Assembly: GCA_011503125.2 (NCBI GenBank)
Contig: WWBZ02000011.1
Coordinates: 620,001 to 684,000 of the forward strand
DNA from: Botryosphaeria dothidea
Lineage: Eukaryota > Ascomycota > Dothideomycetes > Botryosphaeriales > Botryosphaeriaceae
Length of the DNA: 64,000 bases
Reading direction: 5' to 3'
How positions within the stretch are numbered: the first letter of the stretch is position 1; each line of letters begins with the position of its first letter. This document shows positions 53,690 through 64,000 of this stretch, one piece after another. The translations under genes were made by a program, and so were the position numbers. Below the pieces are notes generated by a model. The model was not told the DNA's origin. It saw only the letters and a program-made list of their open reading frames with translations, and did no database searches.

Positions 53690-54056
53690 ATGCCCACCGC
53701 AACTACTATCTTCTCCGTCTTTACCGGCATTGTCGCCGTGCTATCCGTATACGTCTACTTTTTCGGCATTCCACCAGCGCTCAAGCGCGAACTTGAGGAG
53801 AGAGCCCTGAAAACTATGGGCGAAAACAAGGCGTCCTACCTGGTCAAGGGTATGCTCGCTGCTGCACGTGAACTTTGCCTCGTCTGCTGACGCTTTGCCA
53901 GATCAAATCAACAAGGTGCCTGCATCCGATCAGCAGGACATCAAAGACGTCAAGAAGGGTGCCTCCAACCTGGCTGGCGGCAGCCTGAACAATCCTCTTG
54001 GCAAGTTTGCTGGTGACTCGGCGGACGATGCTACGCGCCCACTCACGGGCCGCTGA
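53690..54056 (+). CDS. Small single-span membrane protein, unrecognised
   Basis: Two exons, 53690-53849 and 53902-54056, giving 104 residues. Residues about 7-30 (TIFSVFTGIVAVLSVYVYFF) form one hydrophobic span preceded by only a few residues. Next come a charged helix, PALKRELEERALKTMGENK, and a polar tail with DQQDIKDVKKG and a Gly/Asn/Asp-rich end. The intron is 52 bases with a CTGAC branch-like sequence and splits a Gly-to-Asp codon in phase. The layout suggests a tail-exposed membrane protein of the ER or mitochondria, but I do not recognise the family. Conservation of the splice frame and the lack of stops support a real gene. Confidence 0.75.
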
Positions 54057-55089
54057 AGAGACTGTTCAATTCTGTGTGGCCAGACATGATCAGAAACGGA
54101 AGACGGGATGTCTTTGAGGAAGTCGGAGGGTTGTGCACAGGTGGAAGCCTGTGCGTAGGATGTGATTACCTAATTGGGATGGCATTGCATGGTGGTTCAC
54201 GAGGACATGAGATCACGACAGACAAGACGGAAACGGGTACGCAGGCAATGAAACATTAATAACTGAGCATGCAAGATTTCTTATGAGGTTGTTGTACAGG
54301 GGAAATTGCAAAGCTGTGCTGGAGTTGGCAGTAAAAGCGCGTGGCCGGCGACAGACACGCTTCAAGCGACGCAAATCTTGTTCGAATCCAGCAGCAATGC
54401 TTTCCGGATGGAGGAGTCGACTTCCCGAGCCTGGCCTGGCCTACTTGTAAGATTGCTGGCGGCAATGACCCCCTGTATTGGAAATTTGTATCCTTCAGTC
54501 GTTGGCAGCACAGCCACGACGCGCCACAGCAGCGGTCGCGTCGTGTGCCGACGCAGCCGATGACAACAAATCGTAAGTCGTCAGGTCGCGGTGCTGTGAG
54601 CGGTGATGAAGCTGAATCTGCTGGTGACGTGGGGCGCGCGAGTCATTGGGCACGTGAAGCTTATCGGAGGCAGGGACACGGAGAGGAGGGCCAGGGTGGT
54701 AAAGTAGATAGATCGATTGTGCATGTGAAAAAGTCAACATCGACGCAGTGCTCTCCAGCTCCCGCATCTTCTCCAGACCAGCTCGGCACGGCACGTCATG
54801 GGCTTGTTGCTGGTCGCCGGCGTGGACCCCTGCGCTGGGCGGTAGCTCGGCATCCACGCCCTGATCTCCACGGCGCATTCACAAGCCTGCGAGCGAGCGG
54901 TTCGATTCATCTCCGAAGTTCCGCTGCCCACTGACCACCTCCCGCCGCCTACCGCCCGCCGCGCTGCTGTTTGTCCGACTCGGATCCGTACGGTCTATGG
55001 CGACCTGATTTCCTGCGCTATCCGCTCCTCTTCTTCTTTTTTTCTCTCCGCCTTCCCTTTGTCTGTGCCCCCGGGACCACCAATTCAGA
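54057..55089. other. Intergenic region upstream of the phosphotransferase gene
   Basis: No coding region is supported. A tTCGAAT-containing stretch near 54380 lacks a matching T-arm stem and is not a tRNA. A C/T-rich leader (54990-55080) precedes the start codon. Confidence 0.5.
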
Positions 55090-56842
55090 ATGGGGAAGAG
55101 TAAGTCCGGCGACCTCGAGTCCCAGATCCACGACCAGATCCAGAGCCGATGTACCGTTCCAGTCCGCGCTCCGTCCGCCGCCAACCGCTGACCCGTCCTT
55201 GTTCTGAGCAGACACGGCCGCTCACGAGTGTGTGTCGGAAGAGGCCCTGGCCCATCTGAAGACATACAAGTACCAGAGCGTTGACAAGAGCTTCGTCTCG
55301 CGCTACATCCTCAAGCACTACGTATGCCTTCTCCGCGCCGCCGCCCCACCCGCCGCGACTCTCCCCGTTGACTTCGAGCGCGATATATAGTGGAATGCCT
55401 TCGTCGAGCTCCTGCCGCTATGGCTGGCCCCGAACATGGTCACCCTACTGGGCTTCTTCTTCATCCTCGCCAACGTAGGCCTCTTAGAGCTCTTCGTTCC
55501 CGATCTCGTCGGTCCGGTATAGCCCCTTGGTCCCTGACGCCGCAAAGCCAACCGCGCGTCGCGCACAGATACTGACGGCACTTCCCACTCACAGGCCCCG
55601 ACTTGGTTATACTACAGCTTTGCATTTGGCCTTTGGATGTGAGCATGTGTCCTGCTTTTCGTCGGACCCACTTTCTCACATGTTTTCCGCAGGTACTCCA
55701 CAATGGACAACGTGGATGGCAAGCAGGCTCGGCGCACCGGGACTTCGAGTGGTTTGGGAGAGCTGTTTGAGTATGTTCTTACTCGTGTCGGAATGCGGGG
55801 ACATCTAGGTTCTAACCCCTCATTGCAGTCACGGCATCGACTCCTTGAACTGCACCCTTGGCAGTCTGCTCGAAACCGCGGCAATGGGCTACGGAGCCAC
55901 CAAGACGGGTGCTTTCACTGCGCTGATACCCTGTCTGCCCATGTTCTTCTCTACCTGGGAAACATACCACACCCACACTTTGTACCTTGGCTACTTCAAT
56001 GGCCCGACAGGTAACATCTCCTGGCTTGCGCGGCCTCCCGCGCCTACGTCAGGTGCAGAAGAAAAGCTGACCTTTCTTTAGAGGGCCTGATAATTGCCTG
56101 CTCTATGATGATTATGTCTGCGCACTACGGACCCGAAATCTGGTCATCCTCCCTGATTCGCTATTTCCCCTCGCTAGAAGGTTACATCTCGCCGATGACG
56201 ACATTCCGGGATTTTTGGGTTCCTATCCTCTTGGGATCGTTCTTGATTGCACACCTGCCGGCCTGCGTTGTTAACGTCGCTCGCGCTCGCCGTGCTGAGG
56301 GAAAGCCGCTCCTTCCAGTTTTCCAGGAGTGGACTCCAATGATTGTCTTTACCTTTGCGACCTGCGCATGGTTAGGGAGCCCATATTCTACCATCTTGGA
56401 GGACTGGGATGCCAAGAACAAGACTGGCGGCCACCTCGTTCTGTGGTGCTTGACGATGAGTCTCGTTTTCGGCCGCATGACCACGAAAATCATCCTTGCC
56501 CACCTTACTCGCCAGCCGTTCCCGTACTGGACCGTGATGCTTGTCCCGCTTATTGGCGGCGCGATCCTTGTCAATCTTCCGCGCGTGGGCTTGGCATGGG
56601 CCCCTGCTATCGCTAGGCTTGAGTTGTGGTACCTGAGATCCTACTTCGTCTTTGCAGCTATCGTCTACACCAACTGGGCCGTTTTGGTTGTCACCAGCAT
56701 CTGCAAATTTCTTGGTATCAACTGCCTGACCATCCCTGACAAGAAGGAGAATGCCAATGGAAAGGCCACACCTGCCACGGAGCCCGAAAGGAGAATTACT
56801 CGCTCCATGGCCAACGGTACCTCCGGTAGAAAGAGTGATTGA
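55090..56842 (+). CDS. CPT1/EPT1-like: Cholinephosphotransferase/ethanolaminephosphotransferase
   Basis: Seven exons: 55090-55099, 55212-55321, 55391-55516, 55595-55638, 55693-55770, 55829-56010, 56082-56842, giving 436 residues. The CDP-alcohol phosphatidyltransferase signature D-x2-DG-x2-AR-x8-G-x3-D-x3-D is complete across exons 5 and 6 (DNVDGKQARR, then GELFDHGID). Upstream is the usual YKYQSVDKSFVSRYILKHYW stretch, and seven or more hydrophobic spans follow. The enzyme transfers phosphocholine or phosphoethanolamine from the CDP form to diacylglycerol in the ER or Golgi, the last step of the Kennedy pathway. Sequence does not tell choline from ethanolamine preference. The tail is polar and Arg/Lys-rich. 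Exon 1 encodes only three codons and one base before a 112-base intron. The intron 3 donor (GTATAG) is unusual. Confidence 0.93.
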
Positions 56843-57793
56843 ATCTTTCTACCTGCTCGATGATGCGCACCTGTACAGTTAGAAATGATCCTCACGATGC
56901 ACACGACTCAATGCAGCGCATCCCTTGGGCTCAGAGCTTCCATTTCGAGACGATCACCCGGCTGGACCTTACTCGTTCATGGGCCCGAGCTCCGTCGAGG
57001 AATGCATCATCGATTTACCGACTGACCTGTCAGTCAAAACACCTAGACCACTTTCTCTCATTACATTCTAGGAAAACCTAAAAAGATTCGGATAGAGCCA
57101 TTTTAATTGACGAAGAGACGGCGGAAACGGCCCTACCAACCACACAAATCATTATTATAACCTTTATAGAAGAAGCTTTCTTGGATCGCATACGAAAGCA
57201 TTGTTTTTTATTACTACTCCTTCGGCATGATGTATATTGTACGGTTAGCAGACACGAAAGCCTTCCCCGGCGACGCATACGACGACGGAAGAAGCGCCTC
57301 GTTCAACACAGCGCTCGGGAGTGAGTTGTGTTGGAGTTCTTGTTTATTGTTTAGTGTGACCCTGCGGCTTTGCTTGCTCGAGGTGGGCAGATGCGTTCTG
57401 GTAGATGTGAAGAATTGATGAGAGTGCTGGTAGATGGCATGTGTCGTCAGATGATTGAACGAGCGACATCGATGAGGATGAGTTGGAGAGAGTGGCAGAT
57501 GTGGATGTTTAACCTTCGTTGTTCGTACCTAAACATGAAAATAGAGTTGTTGAAGACTGGCTACTTGTTCTCCCTAGGAGTGCTTCAAGATATGACACCG
57601 GCTAATTTGACTATACCATGAATGTGGTCAAATTAGCGGACACCTCTAGGTAATGTTTCTCTTCATACCTTGCTTAGACAATGCGTCACATAATTAAGTC
57701 TGGACCTCACAATCGCCCATTGCACAGAACAAAGATTCTTTCGCCGCGTTCTCTGCATGGCGAACACGGATCATTATTTGGTCATATATTCTG
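56843..57793. other. Convergent intergenic region with an inverted-repeat element
   Basis: This holds the 3' flank of the phosphotransferase gene, AT-rich sequence at 57070-57230, and the palindromic element at 57573-57650. No gene is seen. Confidence 0.5.
57573..57650. mobile_element. Long imperfect palindrome, possible MITE or joined transposon ends
   Basis: The inner arms gctaatttgac (57601-57611) and gtcaaattagc (57627-57637) are perfect reverse complements around a 15-base loop. Pairing extends outwards imperfectly to cctagg-like ends at 57573 and 57650, with ACACCGG facing CGGACACC. Sequence of this type resembles terminal inverted repeats of small DNA transposons. It lies next to the broken HET gene. 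No target duplication is clear. Confidence 0.5.
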
Positions 57794-59826
57794 CTAGCGG
57801 AGTCTGATAAACTGCCACTGCCATGGCATAGAACGCCAGTTCCATCTACTCCAAGGACCTACTTCTTCAAACTGCAACGTTCCTATTCCAACTCTTTTAG
57901 AGACTCCACCGTGATCTGTATCAACTCCCATTACAACCATTGAACCTTTCCCTCCTTTACCTATCCAAAGAATCCCAACAAATTCTGAAATGCGACGACA
58001 CTGGCCATCGTCGAACCTGAAAGATCCGGATTCAAATGGCATGATCGGAAACTTTACGCTCCAGATGTTAAGAGTTTGATCGAGCTTTTACGGAGATCGT
58101 GCCAGCAGAGAGACACACAGCCCAGAATCCTAGCTCGTCCTCGCGCACGGTATCTCTCACTGCAAGACTACGAGCGGGTAGTTGCTGGATGAATGCATAG
58201 AAGTCGAGGCCAGACACTTTTCTGATGGCATCTATGCAGTCATGACCCAGGTTGTTACTCTGTGTATTCCAACAAATACTACCAGGCCTTTCAGAGTGAC
58301 ATTGTAGTACCATGCTGCTCACTTCTGAATTTTCTGGCATCTTGTCGAGTCCGGAACATTTGCCATGGAAAAACTCGATGTGCCCAGTCCATGATGCCCA
58401 TGACCAAGTAGACGCCTTTGTAATGATGCGGGTTGGGCCGCACAGCTCTCGTCTTTGTGCACCTTTGCCGGGAAACCACAACAGGGCATCTGGTAGAAAG
58501 CGAAATGGTATCCCTTGGGCCTGGCCCGCCCTGAGATTCTGTCTCTTGTCTGGTGAATTGAATCTGTTGTATATTCCCTCGAATGCATTGAAGACATCGC
58601 TTGAGTATTTCAACTCCTTGCTGTTGTACTCTTGCACAACGGTTTGTTATTCACGGAAGGTGAAGCGTCGTCGAGAATTTCCGAAGTCGCAGTACGGCGA
58701 AGAGTTTTGGTCCTCTCGGATGTCTTTTCCCCAGCAAGCGGGCCCCATTCGTATCCGCGCCTTATCAGGCTCACCTCTCTTCACGTGTTCACAAGCATAA
58801 CCTTCTTTTAGATGACTGTCCTTGCAAACGAAAAACGCCTCCTCCTTGGTAAGGTATAGGCATTTCTGCGCAAGGCATTGTTCCTAGTATGTGGGATCTT
58901 GAGGTGATTTGATGTTTCCAAGGGATCTTCAGACAACGCTTTTGATTTGCCTAAAGCCGCAACGTTGGATTTAGTGGTCTTCAGCGCGGAAGGAACATCC
59001 CCCCAGACGTATGACAATGCCGCATAGTCACAAACTTCATTTTTCTGCACGAGGCACTCCTCAATTACATCCACAAGCCGGAAACCATTTCCGCGATCAA
59101 ATGGAGCCGATACCTCAGTGCCAACAAAGGCCGGTTTGTGCCTGTGTTGTTCGCAACCTTCAAGCCATTGTTTAATAAGCCCGGTGTCCAGGTTGGGTTT
59201 GATGGGATGCCGGTAGATTCTTGGATCGTCTTCGCAATTGGCTGCGAAAGCAAATGTGACGAATTCGGCGGCGAACTCCAAAAGCACGGCCTCAAATTCG
59301 GCAATGACGAAACGGTTTTGGATTGGTCACTGGCCCTCTCACGAGCCATAATTGGGGCCGTCTTTGGTGGCTTGCGGTTGACTGCTAGGACGATGCGTGG
59401 TTGCAAACGCTCTCGTCTTCGCCGAAACTTAGTTCTGGAAATTCCCAGCGATTCGAACGGGTCAAGGGGCTTTCTAGACCACCACGACTTGCTTTGAATG
59501 AAGATTTTCAGCGGTCCTCCCGGGGTAGTGTTCAGGTCCTCAGTAGTAAAAGTCTTGCCCCAAGCGAGCTTGAGGGCCATCCAGATGAGACCACAAAAGG
59601 GACACTCTGTGTCCACGGGAGGTACTGGGCCAAACTCCATCCCAGGGTATTCCATGATTAACATGTTTTCCAAGTGAAATCGTGAACAATTTGAGCAGAG
59701 CTGTGGAACAGGATCGGCTGAAGGATGGTAAAACCCAGAGTTCCTACTTTTCTCTAAGATAAAGGGCGTTTGTGCATCAGCCCAACCCAGTCGGATACGT
59801 TTAGCAGGTCTTTGAGATGACTTCAT
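57794..59826 (-). pseudogene. Decayed HET-domain (heterokaryon incompatibility) gene
   Basis: HET-protein-like pieces lie in order on minus but in different frames. The N-terminal part (from ATG 59826 to about 59320) includes ECPFCGLIW and PRIVLAVN. The next piece (about 59335-58808, shifted frame) includes LIKQWLEGCEQHRH, GFRLVDVIEECLV and the HET signature YAALSYVWGDVP. The C-terminal pieces (58637-58068, then to 57794) include YNSKELKYSSDVFNAFEGI, STWSWASWTGHIEFFHG and SKRVGIGTLQFEEVG. The part that normally follows ALSYVWG, with the LWVDSLCI motif and about 150 residues, is missing. There is a frame break near 59320 and another at an A-run on minus (58086-58089). HET proteins trigger cell death on fusion of unlike strains; this copy cannot make a full one. 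Unrecognised introns are a less likely explanation. Confidence 0.8.
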
Positions 59827-60475
59827 TTTCGGAGGAGGGGCCAAGGGAAAGACGAGAGGTGAAACTGAAAGATTATATAGTCGACGAAGGTAAGATCAAC
59901 TTAGCAGAAAAAAGCCAAATTGCTTTGGATTTGACGTGATGCCGTAAAAGACCGGTGAGGGACTATCTTATTGCTGAGCGTATGAACACAGCCACAGACC
60001 CATTCCCCACAATCTGCAAGGCATATTGAGGCTACAATGACGTGTCATGGTACGAGACCTAGCGCGTGCGCCTCATACTTACACTAAAGCTGCATGAACG
60101 TCAGCCAATCATAACTGGATGACTGTCTTGCCTGCCACCTGCCAGGCATGATGATAACGTCGCTGTTCTAAGCATTAGAACTCAGACACATTCAATCGGG
60201 TCAAGATTCGGATTCAAGGCATACTTGAGTAAGTTTGGACGGAGATCAACAAAGACTGGATCGATGGCAGGACGGTTGTTGAGGACCGGGCCTTCATGTC
60301 TCAATTTGGTGTTTAAAGCGTTCCCACTTGGGTGCTCAAACAACTGACTTGGTTCATGAAATTCCATCTATGTGCATCATGCATTCATCCTTCATACAAT
60401 CTCATAACTCCAGCAAAGTCATTGAAGCTGGCTGTCCGAAATTCCTGTACACGAAATGTAGATACGCTCTTCGGC
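59827..60475. other. Intergenic region between the HET relic and the DUF7721-like gene
   Basis: Moderately AT-rich and with no supported gene. It contains the former promoter side of the HET relic and the 3' flank of the next gene. Confidence 0.5.
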
Positions 60476-61117
60476 CTACAAGAACTTGCTGGCCAGACCC
60501 ATAAGGCCGCTGGGCTTGCTGCCGCCGCTGGAGCCGCTGGAATCGGACTTCAGGTACATCTTCAAAGCCATCTGAGCAGCCTGCTGAACGGCTCCCTGCT
60601 TGCTAGCACTAGGGTCCTGCACATATTGTCAGCACGGCAACACCTGGACTCCACTGTCTCAAGACCAACATACCGTCTTGCCGCTGGCGCTCTGCTCGTC
60701 GAACAGCTTGCTCGCTTGCGCCATGGCCAGACCCAAGAACTCGCTCTTGCTGCTGCTTCCGCCACTGCCGCCGCTGTTGAACATCTTTAGCGCCTGCATC
60801 GCCGCGGCAGCGCCGAGGTTACCCTCGGTAGCCTGGTGGCCGCTGCCCTCGTGGCCACCGTCGCCGTAGAAGGTCTTATGCTGCCTGACGGCGTCGTCCT
60901 CGTCCAGGTACTCTTCCTTCAGGCTCTGCTTCTTGCCCGACAGCATACCGAGCGCGGTGCTGAAAAGGGAGCTGTCGGCGCTGCCGCCGGCGTGGGTCGA
61001 TGCGTGCTGCTCGGCACGGCGGTAGTCCTCATCGTCGGAGTCGTCGTAGCGGTTCCTGCTGCTGTAGTAGTCGTCGCGAGCGCCGCCGCGGCTGCCGTAT
61101 TCTTCGTTGTAGGACAT
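60476..61117 (-). CDS. Small fungal protein, DUF7721-like
   Basis: Two exons on minus, 61117-60674 and 60616-60476, giving 194 residues. The N-terminus is rich in Tyr, Arg, Asp and Ser (YNEEYGSRGG, RNRYDDSDDEDYRR), and a His/Gly-rich middle follows. Three Ala/Met-rich amphipathic segments then appear: NLGAAAAMQALKMFN, FLGLAMAQASKLFDEQS and AVQQAAQMALKMYLKS. The protein ends GLMGLASKFL. This repeated helix pattern is what I recall for the fungal DUF7721 family, whose function is unknown. There is no signal peptide or membrane span. The intron is 57 bases and phase 0. The start codon is ATG at 61117; a longer frame upstream would add only four residues. Confidence 0.85.
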
Positions 61118-61922
61118 GATGAACTGCACAAGGGGTCGTTAGAGCTTCAATGGGAATGGCTCTGGGCGGAGGAGATGGCGCGGTGATGGACGAAAAACTG
61201 ATTGATGAAGGGAGCTCGAGAGCTTAAGAAAGGGGCCACTGCGGGGTAGGTGGGCGCGTGGTTTCGGATTTGTCGCCAGTGAGAAGTTGTGGGGCGATCG
61301 GGAGAACGATTGCTTACTGTTGCTCAAATGATTTACGCAAATATGCTGGGTAGAAGGTATATGACTTGGGCGCAATTGGCAAGAGGGAGAAGAGAAGGTG
61401 TTTGCAGGCGCGTAGAAGACAGTGTGGTGTGTTGTTATGAGGGCCTGATCGACAAGCTACCCCACCACAGTCGCGCATCGGGCAATGACGCAGGCCTCGT
61501 GGCTCGTGCCGGAGACGGCTGCGTCACTGGCTAGCCAAGCACTTCCGGCACACTGGGGGCCGTTGCGCACAGAAGGAGCCTTGTTTATGCGTCTCTATAA
61601 TGTGGTCTGATTTGTGAAACTACTTCCCTGGACCCGTTCGTCGCAGGATATATTTGGTCGATAGGCTCCCGCTGTTCAAGCTGATCTGGCAACAAGGCAT
61701 CAATGCCCAGACGGGCGCCCTGCTTCGACCCGTGCGGCCAAGATGAAGCTTCCCCGGCCGTTCCCTCACCTCAAGCCAATCGTGGCATGATCTCCACGGC
61801 TATGCTGCCGGCCTGCAGGACTGAGAAGGCGTCCGGTGCCGGGCCCCGAGCAGAGCACAAATCAAGCTTGCTCTGCATGAGGACTGCCCTGTACCTCCAT
61901 CCTCTCCATCTCAAAGGTGGCG
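61118..61922. other. Intergenic region between the DUF7721-like and cyclophilin genes
   Basis: No gene is seen. This holds the promoter of the DUF7721-like gene (minus) and the 3' flank of cyclophilin (minus). Confidence 0.5.
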
Positions 61923-62775
61923 TTACATTTCTCCGCATTGCGCAATCACTACATCCTGCGTCGGCTTCTCCCGCTGCGTGCGAGTGTTTTCAACCTTCTT
62001 GACCACATCCATGCCGTCGACTACTCGCCCAAAGACAACGTGCTTGTTGTTCAGGAACGGCGTTGGCACCGTTGTAACGAAGAACTGACAGCCGTTTGTG
62101 CCCGGGCCTGAGTTCTGCAGATGACTGGTCAGTTTTCCGGTATGCAAGGCGTCGTGATGCAATTTTGCCTTACCGCCATGCTCAGCAGACCAGGAGCGTC
62201 ATGCTTCAGCTCGAAGTTTTCGTCGGCGAATGCACGGGTGCCGTAGATGCATGTTGATCCAGTGCCGTCACCATTCAGGAAGTCCCCGCCTTGGATCATG
62301 AATTCCTTGATCTGCACGGTTGCGGTCAGCAAAACAGGAAGTGGTACGCGCTCGTGCGAGGATGCTCACCACTCGGTGGAACTTGCAATTCTTGTAGCCC
62401 TGAGGCCGACCGTGTTGGTTTTTGGTCTCGCCGGTGCAGAACTGACGGAAGTTCTCAGCAGTACGTGGTACTACATCGTTGAACAGCTCCATTTTGATGC
62501 GGCCGAGCGGCTCACCTGGACCATGTCTGCGTCAGCATGGCTGGGGGATGGCCTGAACATTCTCTTTCTCTTTGACGGGCGTGAAGAAATTCTGGGGGCG
62601 AAGCAAGGCACAACATTGTCATGAGACGGGGCGTTGAACGGAGCAATTTTCGACGGCGAGCGAGGCAGAAATGGTAGGCTGGCTAAATGCCGCAGTGTTG
62701 GAGCTTACCTCCGAGGGTGATGTCGAAGAAGACCACGGGGTTGTCTGGATGCCTCTTGGGCACAGGGCTGGCCAT
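61923..62775 (-). CDS. cyp3/PPIH-like: Peptidyl-prolyl cis-trans isomerase H (cyclophilin H)
   Basis: Four exons on minus: 62775-62709, 62515-62370, 62311-62174, 62114-61923, giving 180 residues. A single cyclophilin domain fills the protein: [40 protein letters not shown] (catalytic Arg in FHRV), [18 protein letters not shown] and [16 protein letters not shown]. The last residues, IAQCGEM, are typical of the cyclophilin H group, which binds the Prp4/Prp3 part of the U4/U6 snRNP in the spliceosome. The position equivalent to the cyclosporin-binding Trp121 of cyclophilin A is Phe here (TPFLNNKHV). All four exons join in phase; for exon 2 I chose the acceptor that gives [11 protein letters not shown]. 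Confidence 0.93.
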
Positions 62776-63850
62776 GGTGGTGGCTGTGTTGTGTGCGAGA
62801 GCACAAAAAGCGGAAGGTCTGTAACAGCTTTGCGGCGGGCTCTCGCTCAGGCGTTCGCGGGCTCAATTCTTCGCGCACTGCGGTATAGGCGGACAAGTAA
62901 GCGCGGCTGGCGAAAAGGCGCAGGCTCGGTGGATTTGGAAGCTTTTCGGCGGCACTATCGCGAGAGTGCTGGAGCGAGAGGGCGCCAGCGCTGCGCAAGG
63001 GAAAATCAGTTGCGCATCAAGAAGCCCGGGCCCACGCGCCCGGCGCCCTCTCAGCACGCATCACCCTCAGTGTCGCAAGTTGACGGCTCACAGGCGAGCG
63101 GGCGGGCTGCCTGACAACGAGAACATTGCAGTTTCAGCAGCCGCGCCGCTCCTTCTGCGCGCGAACGCTGCTGCACTCCCCTTCCCTCTGCAAAGAACGA
63201 AGCCGCAGCCGTTAGGTTGTGTCGCTCGCGTGCAGATCTTCGCCGCTCGCAGCCCTTGTGCTCCAAGACTGGGCCCAGCAGCAGCCGCGCCGGCCAGCGC
63301 CTCCGCTTTCTGCTAGAGTACTTACATACCTCTCTCTCCCCGCCCACTCCACTCCACTTCCTCACTCACTCACGGCGCGCTTGCCGATCGACCAAACTTT
63401 CGCCCTCGACCACATCGCTCGGTCTTCGGTGTGGCTGCTTTGTTTTGTCACTCTCTGCGCTGCGCCAGTGTCGAATCGCATTGTCGAATCGCCACCGCGC
63501 GCCGCTATCGCTGCTGACCCGCGGTCGCGACAACAGTCCAAGCCGTCACCACCTCGTGCTAGCCTGTCGGGACTGCTCCAGCCGCGCCACTGCGTCCCGT
63601 CCGAACACTCGCTCGCCTGCGCCCCGCTGCTGGTGCTGGGGCCTTTTATCCGATCGCCAGCCGGAGATCTGCACCTTACTTCGACATTGTGACCGGCATC
63701 GTCCCTATTGTCAGCGCAAGGACCGACCACATCAACCCCTCGCTCGCGCGCCTCGCTGCATGCCTGCGAAATATCTCGATCCGTCCCCGTAGCGCGACTG
63801 TCTCGCTTCTTTCCTGCGCTGTGCCACATGTATTGCGACCGTCAGCAACA
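62776..63850. promoter_or_regulatory. Divergent promoter region between cyclophilin H and the right-edge gene
   Basis: 1.07 kb between divergent starts, C-rich on plus from 63300 onward, so a long 5' leader for the right-edge gene is likely. Open frames at 63217-63829 on both strands look like chance in GC-rich sequence. Confidence 0.45.
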
Positions 63851-64000
63851 ATGAGTTCGCCAACATCCTCGACATCATCCGCGGTCCCGTCGCCGACCGC
63901 CAGCGACAATAGTAATAGCGGCAACAGTGGAGGCGGCGGCGGCCCGACCAACTCCCCGCTGCTCTTCTTTGTTGCGCTGGGTTTTGGTGTTGTTTTCACG
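63851..64000 (+). CDS. N-terminal fragment of a membrane protein, cut by the window edge (possibly a fungal RING-finger protein)
   Basis: Fifty codons are visible from the ATG to the window end. The N-terminus is Ser/Thr/Pro-rich, then Asn/Gly-rich (SGNSGGGGGPTN), followed by the start of a hydrophobic span (SPLLFFVALGFGVVF). This beginning resembles what I remember of a fungal membrane-bound RING-finger family that starts with a low-complexity segment and one transmembrane span. No RING residues are in view, so this is a guess. The C-rich leader before the start supports a real gene start. Confidence 0.55.
   Translation, partial: MSSPTSSTSSAVPSPTASDNSNSGNSGGGGGPTNSPLLFFVALGFGVVFT

Noticed and set aside
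54370..54395. TTCGAAT-containing stretch resembling a tRNA B box
   Set aside because: The bases on both sides do not pair as a T-arm stem and no A-box-like sequence lies at the right distance.

Overview
The window looks like a euchromatic stretch of nuclear chromosome from a filamentous ascomycete (Pezizomycotina). Most genes carry short introns of about 50-140 bases with GTAAGT-like donors and CTGAC/CTAAC branch-point-like sequences before a CAG or TAG acceptor. The gene content also fits: a class IV chitin synthase, a HET-domain relic, a DUF7707-type GPI protein and fungal-specific small proteins. I could not fix the class; Dothideomycetes is a guess.

Layout, left to right. A membrane-anchored TAP-like serine hydrolase (969-3333) and a short-chain dehydrogenase (4177-5517) are followed by about 5 kb without a recognisable gene. 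Next come a single-exon WD40 protein (10531-12591, minus) and a cell-wall module: a class IV chitin synthase (13973-17885, minus) divergent from a Sel1-repeat chitin synthase activator of the Chs4/Skt5 type with a C-terminal CaaX box (20033-22115, plus). An unrecognised protein (23755-25350), a GPI-anchored cysteine-rich protein (28473-29188, minus) and a PX-domain Ypt35 homologue (30738-31719) follow.

The central part is rich in chromatin and transcription genes: SAS4-like subunit (32712-34345), TAF2 (35199-39767) and, further on, a double-bromodomain Rsc4-like protein (48055-50912, minus). Between them lie the ribosome-associated Hsp70 Ssb (41037-43181) and a ComA/phosphosulfolactate-synthase-family protein with a mitochondrial-type N-terminus (43925-44984).

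The right part holds a calmodulin-dependent protein kinase (51303-52790, minus), a small membrane protein (53690-54056), a choline/ethanolamine phosphotransferase (55090-56842), a decayed HET-domain gene (57794-59826, minus), a small DUF7721-like protein (60476-61117, minus), cyclophilin H (61923-62775, minus) and the 5' end of a further gene cut by the window edge (63851-64000).

Functional links. The chitin synthase and its activator are the clearest: in yeast Chs4 activates and localises Chs3, so a shared 2.1-kb promoter would allow co-regulation. SAS4, TAF2 and Rsc4 all act in chromatin or transcription, but they are not an obvious operon-like unit. Two small inverted-repeat structures (40409-40485 and 57573-57650) look like remnants of non-autonomous DNA transposons. 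One arm of the first recurs at 32028. I found no rRNA, tRNA, CRISPR array or intact transposon.
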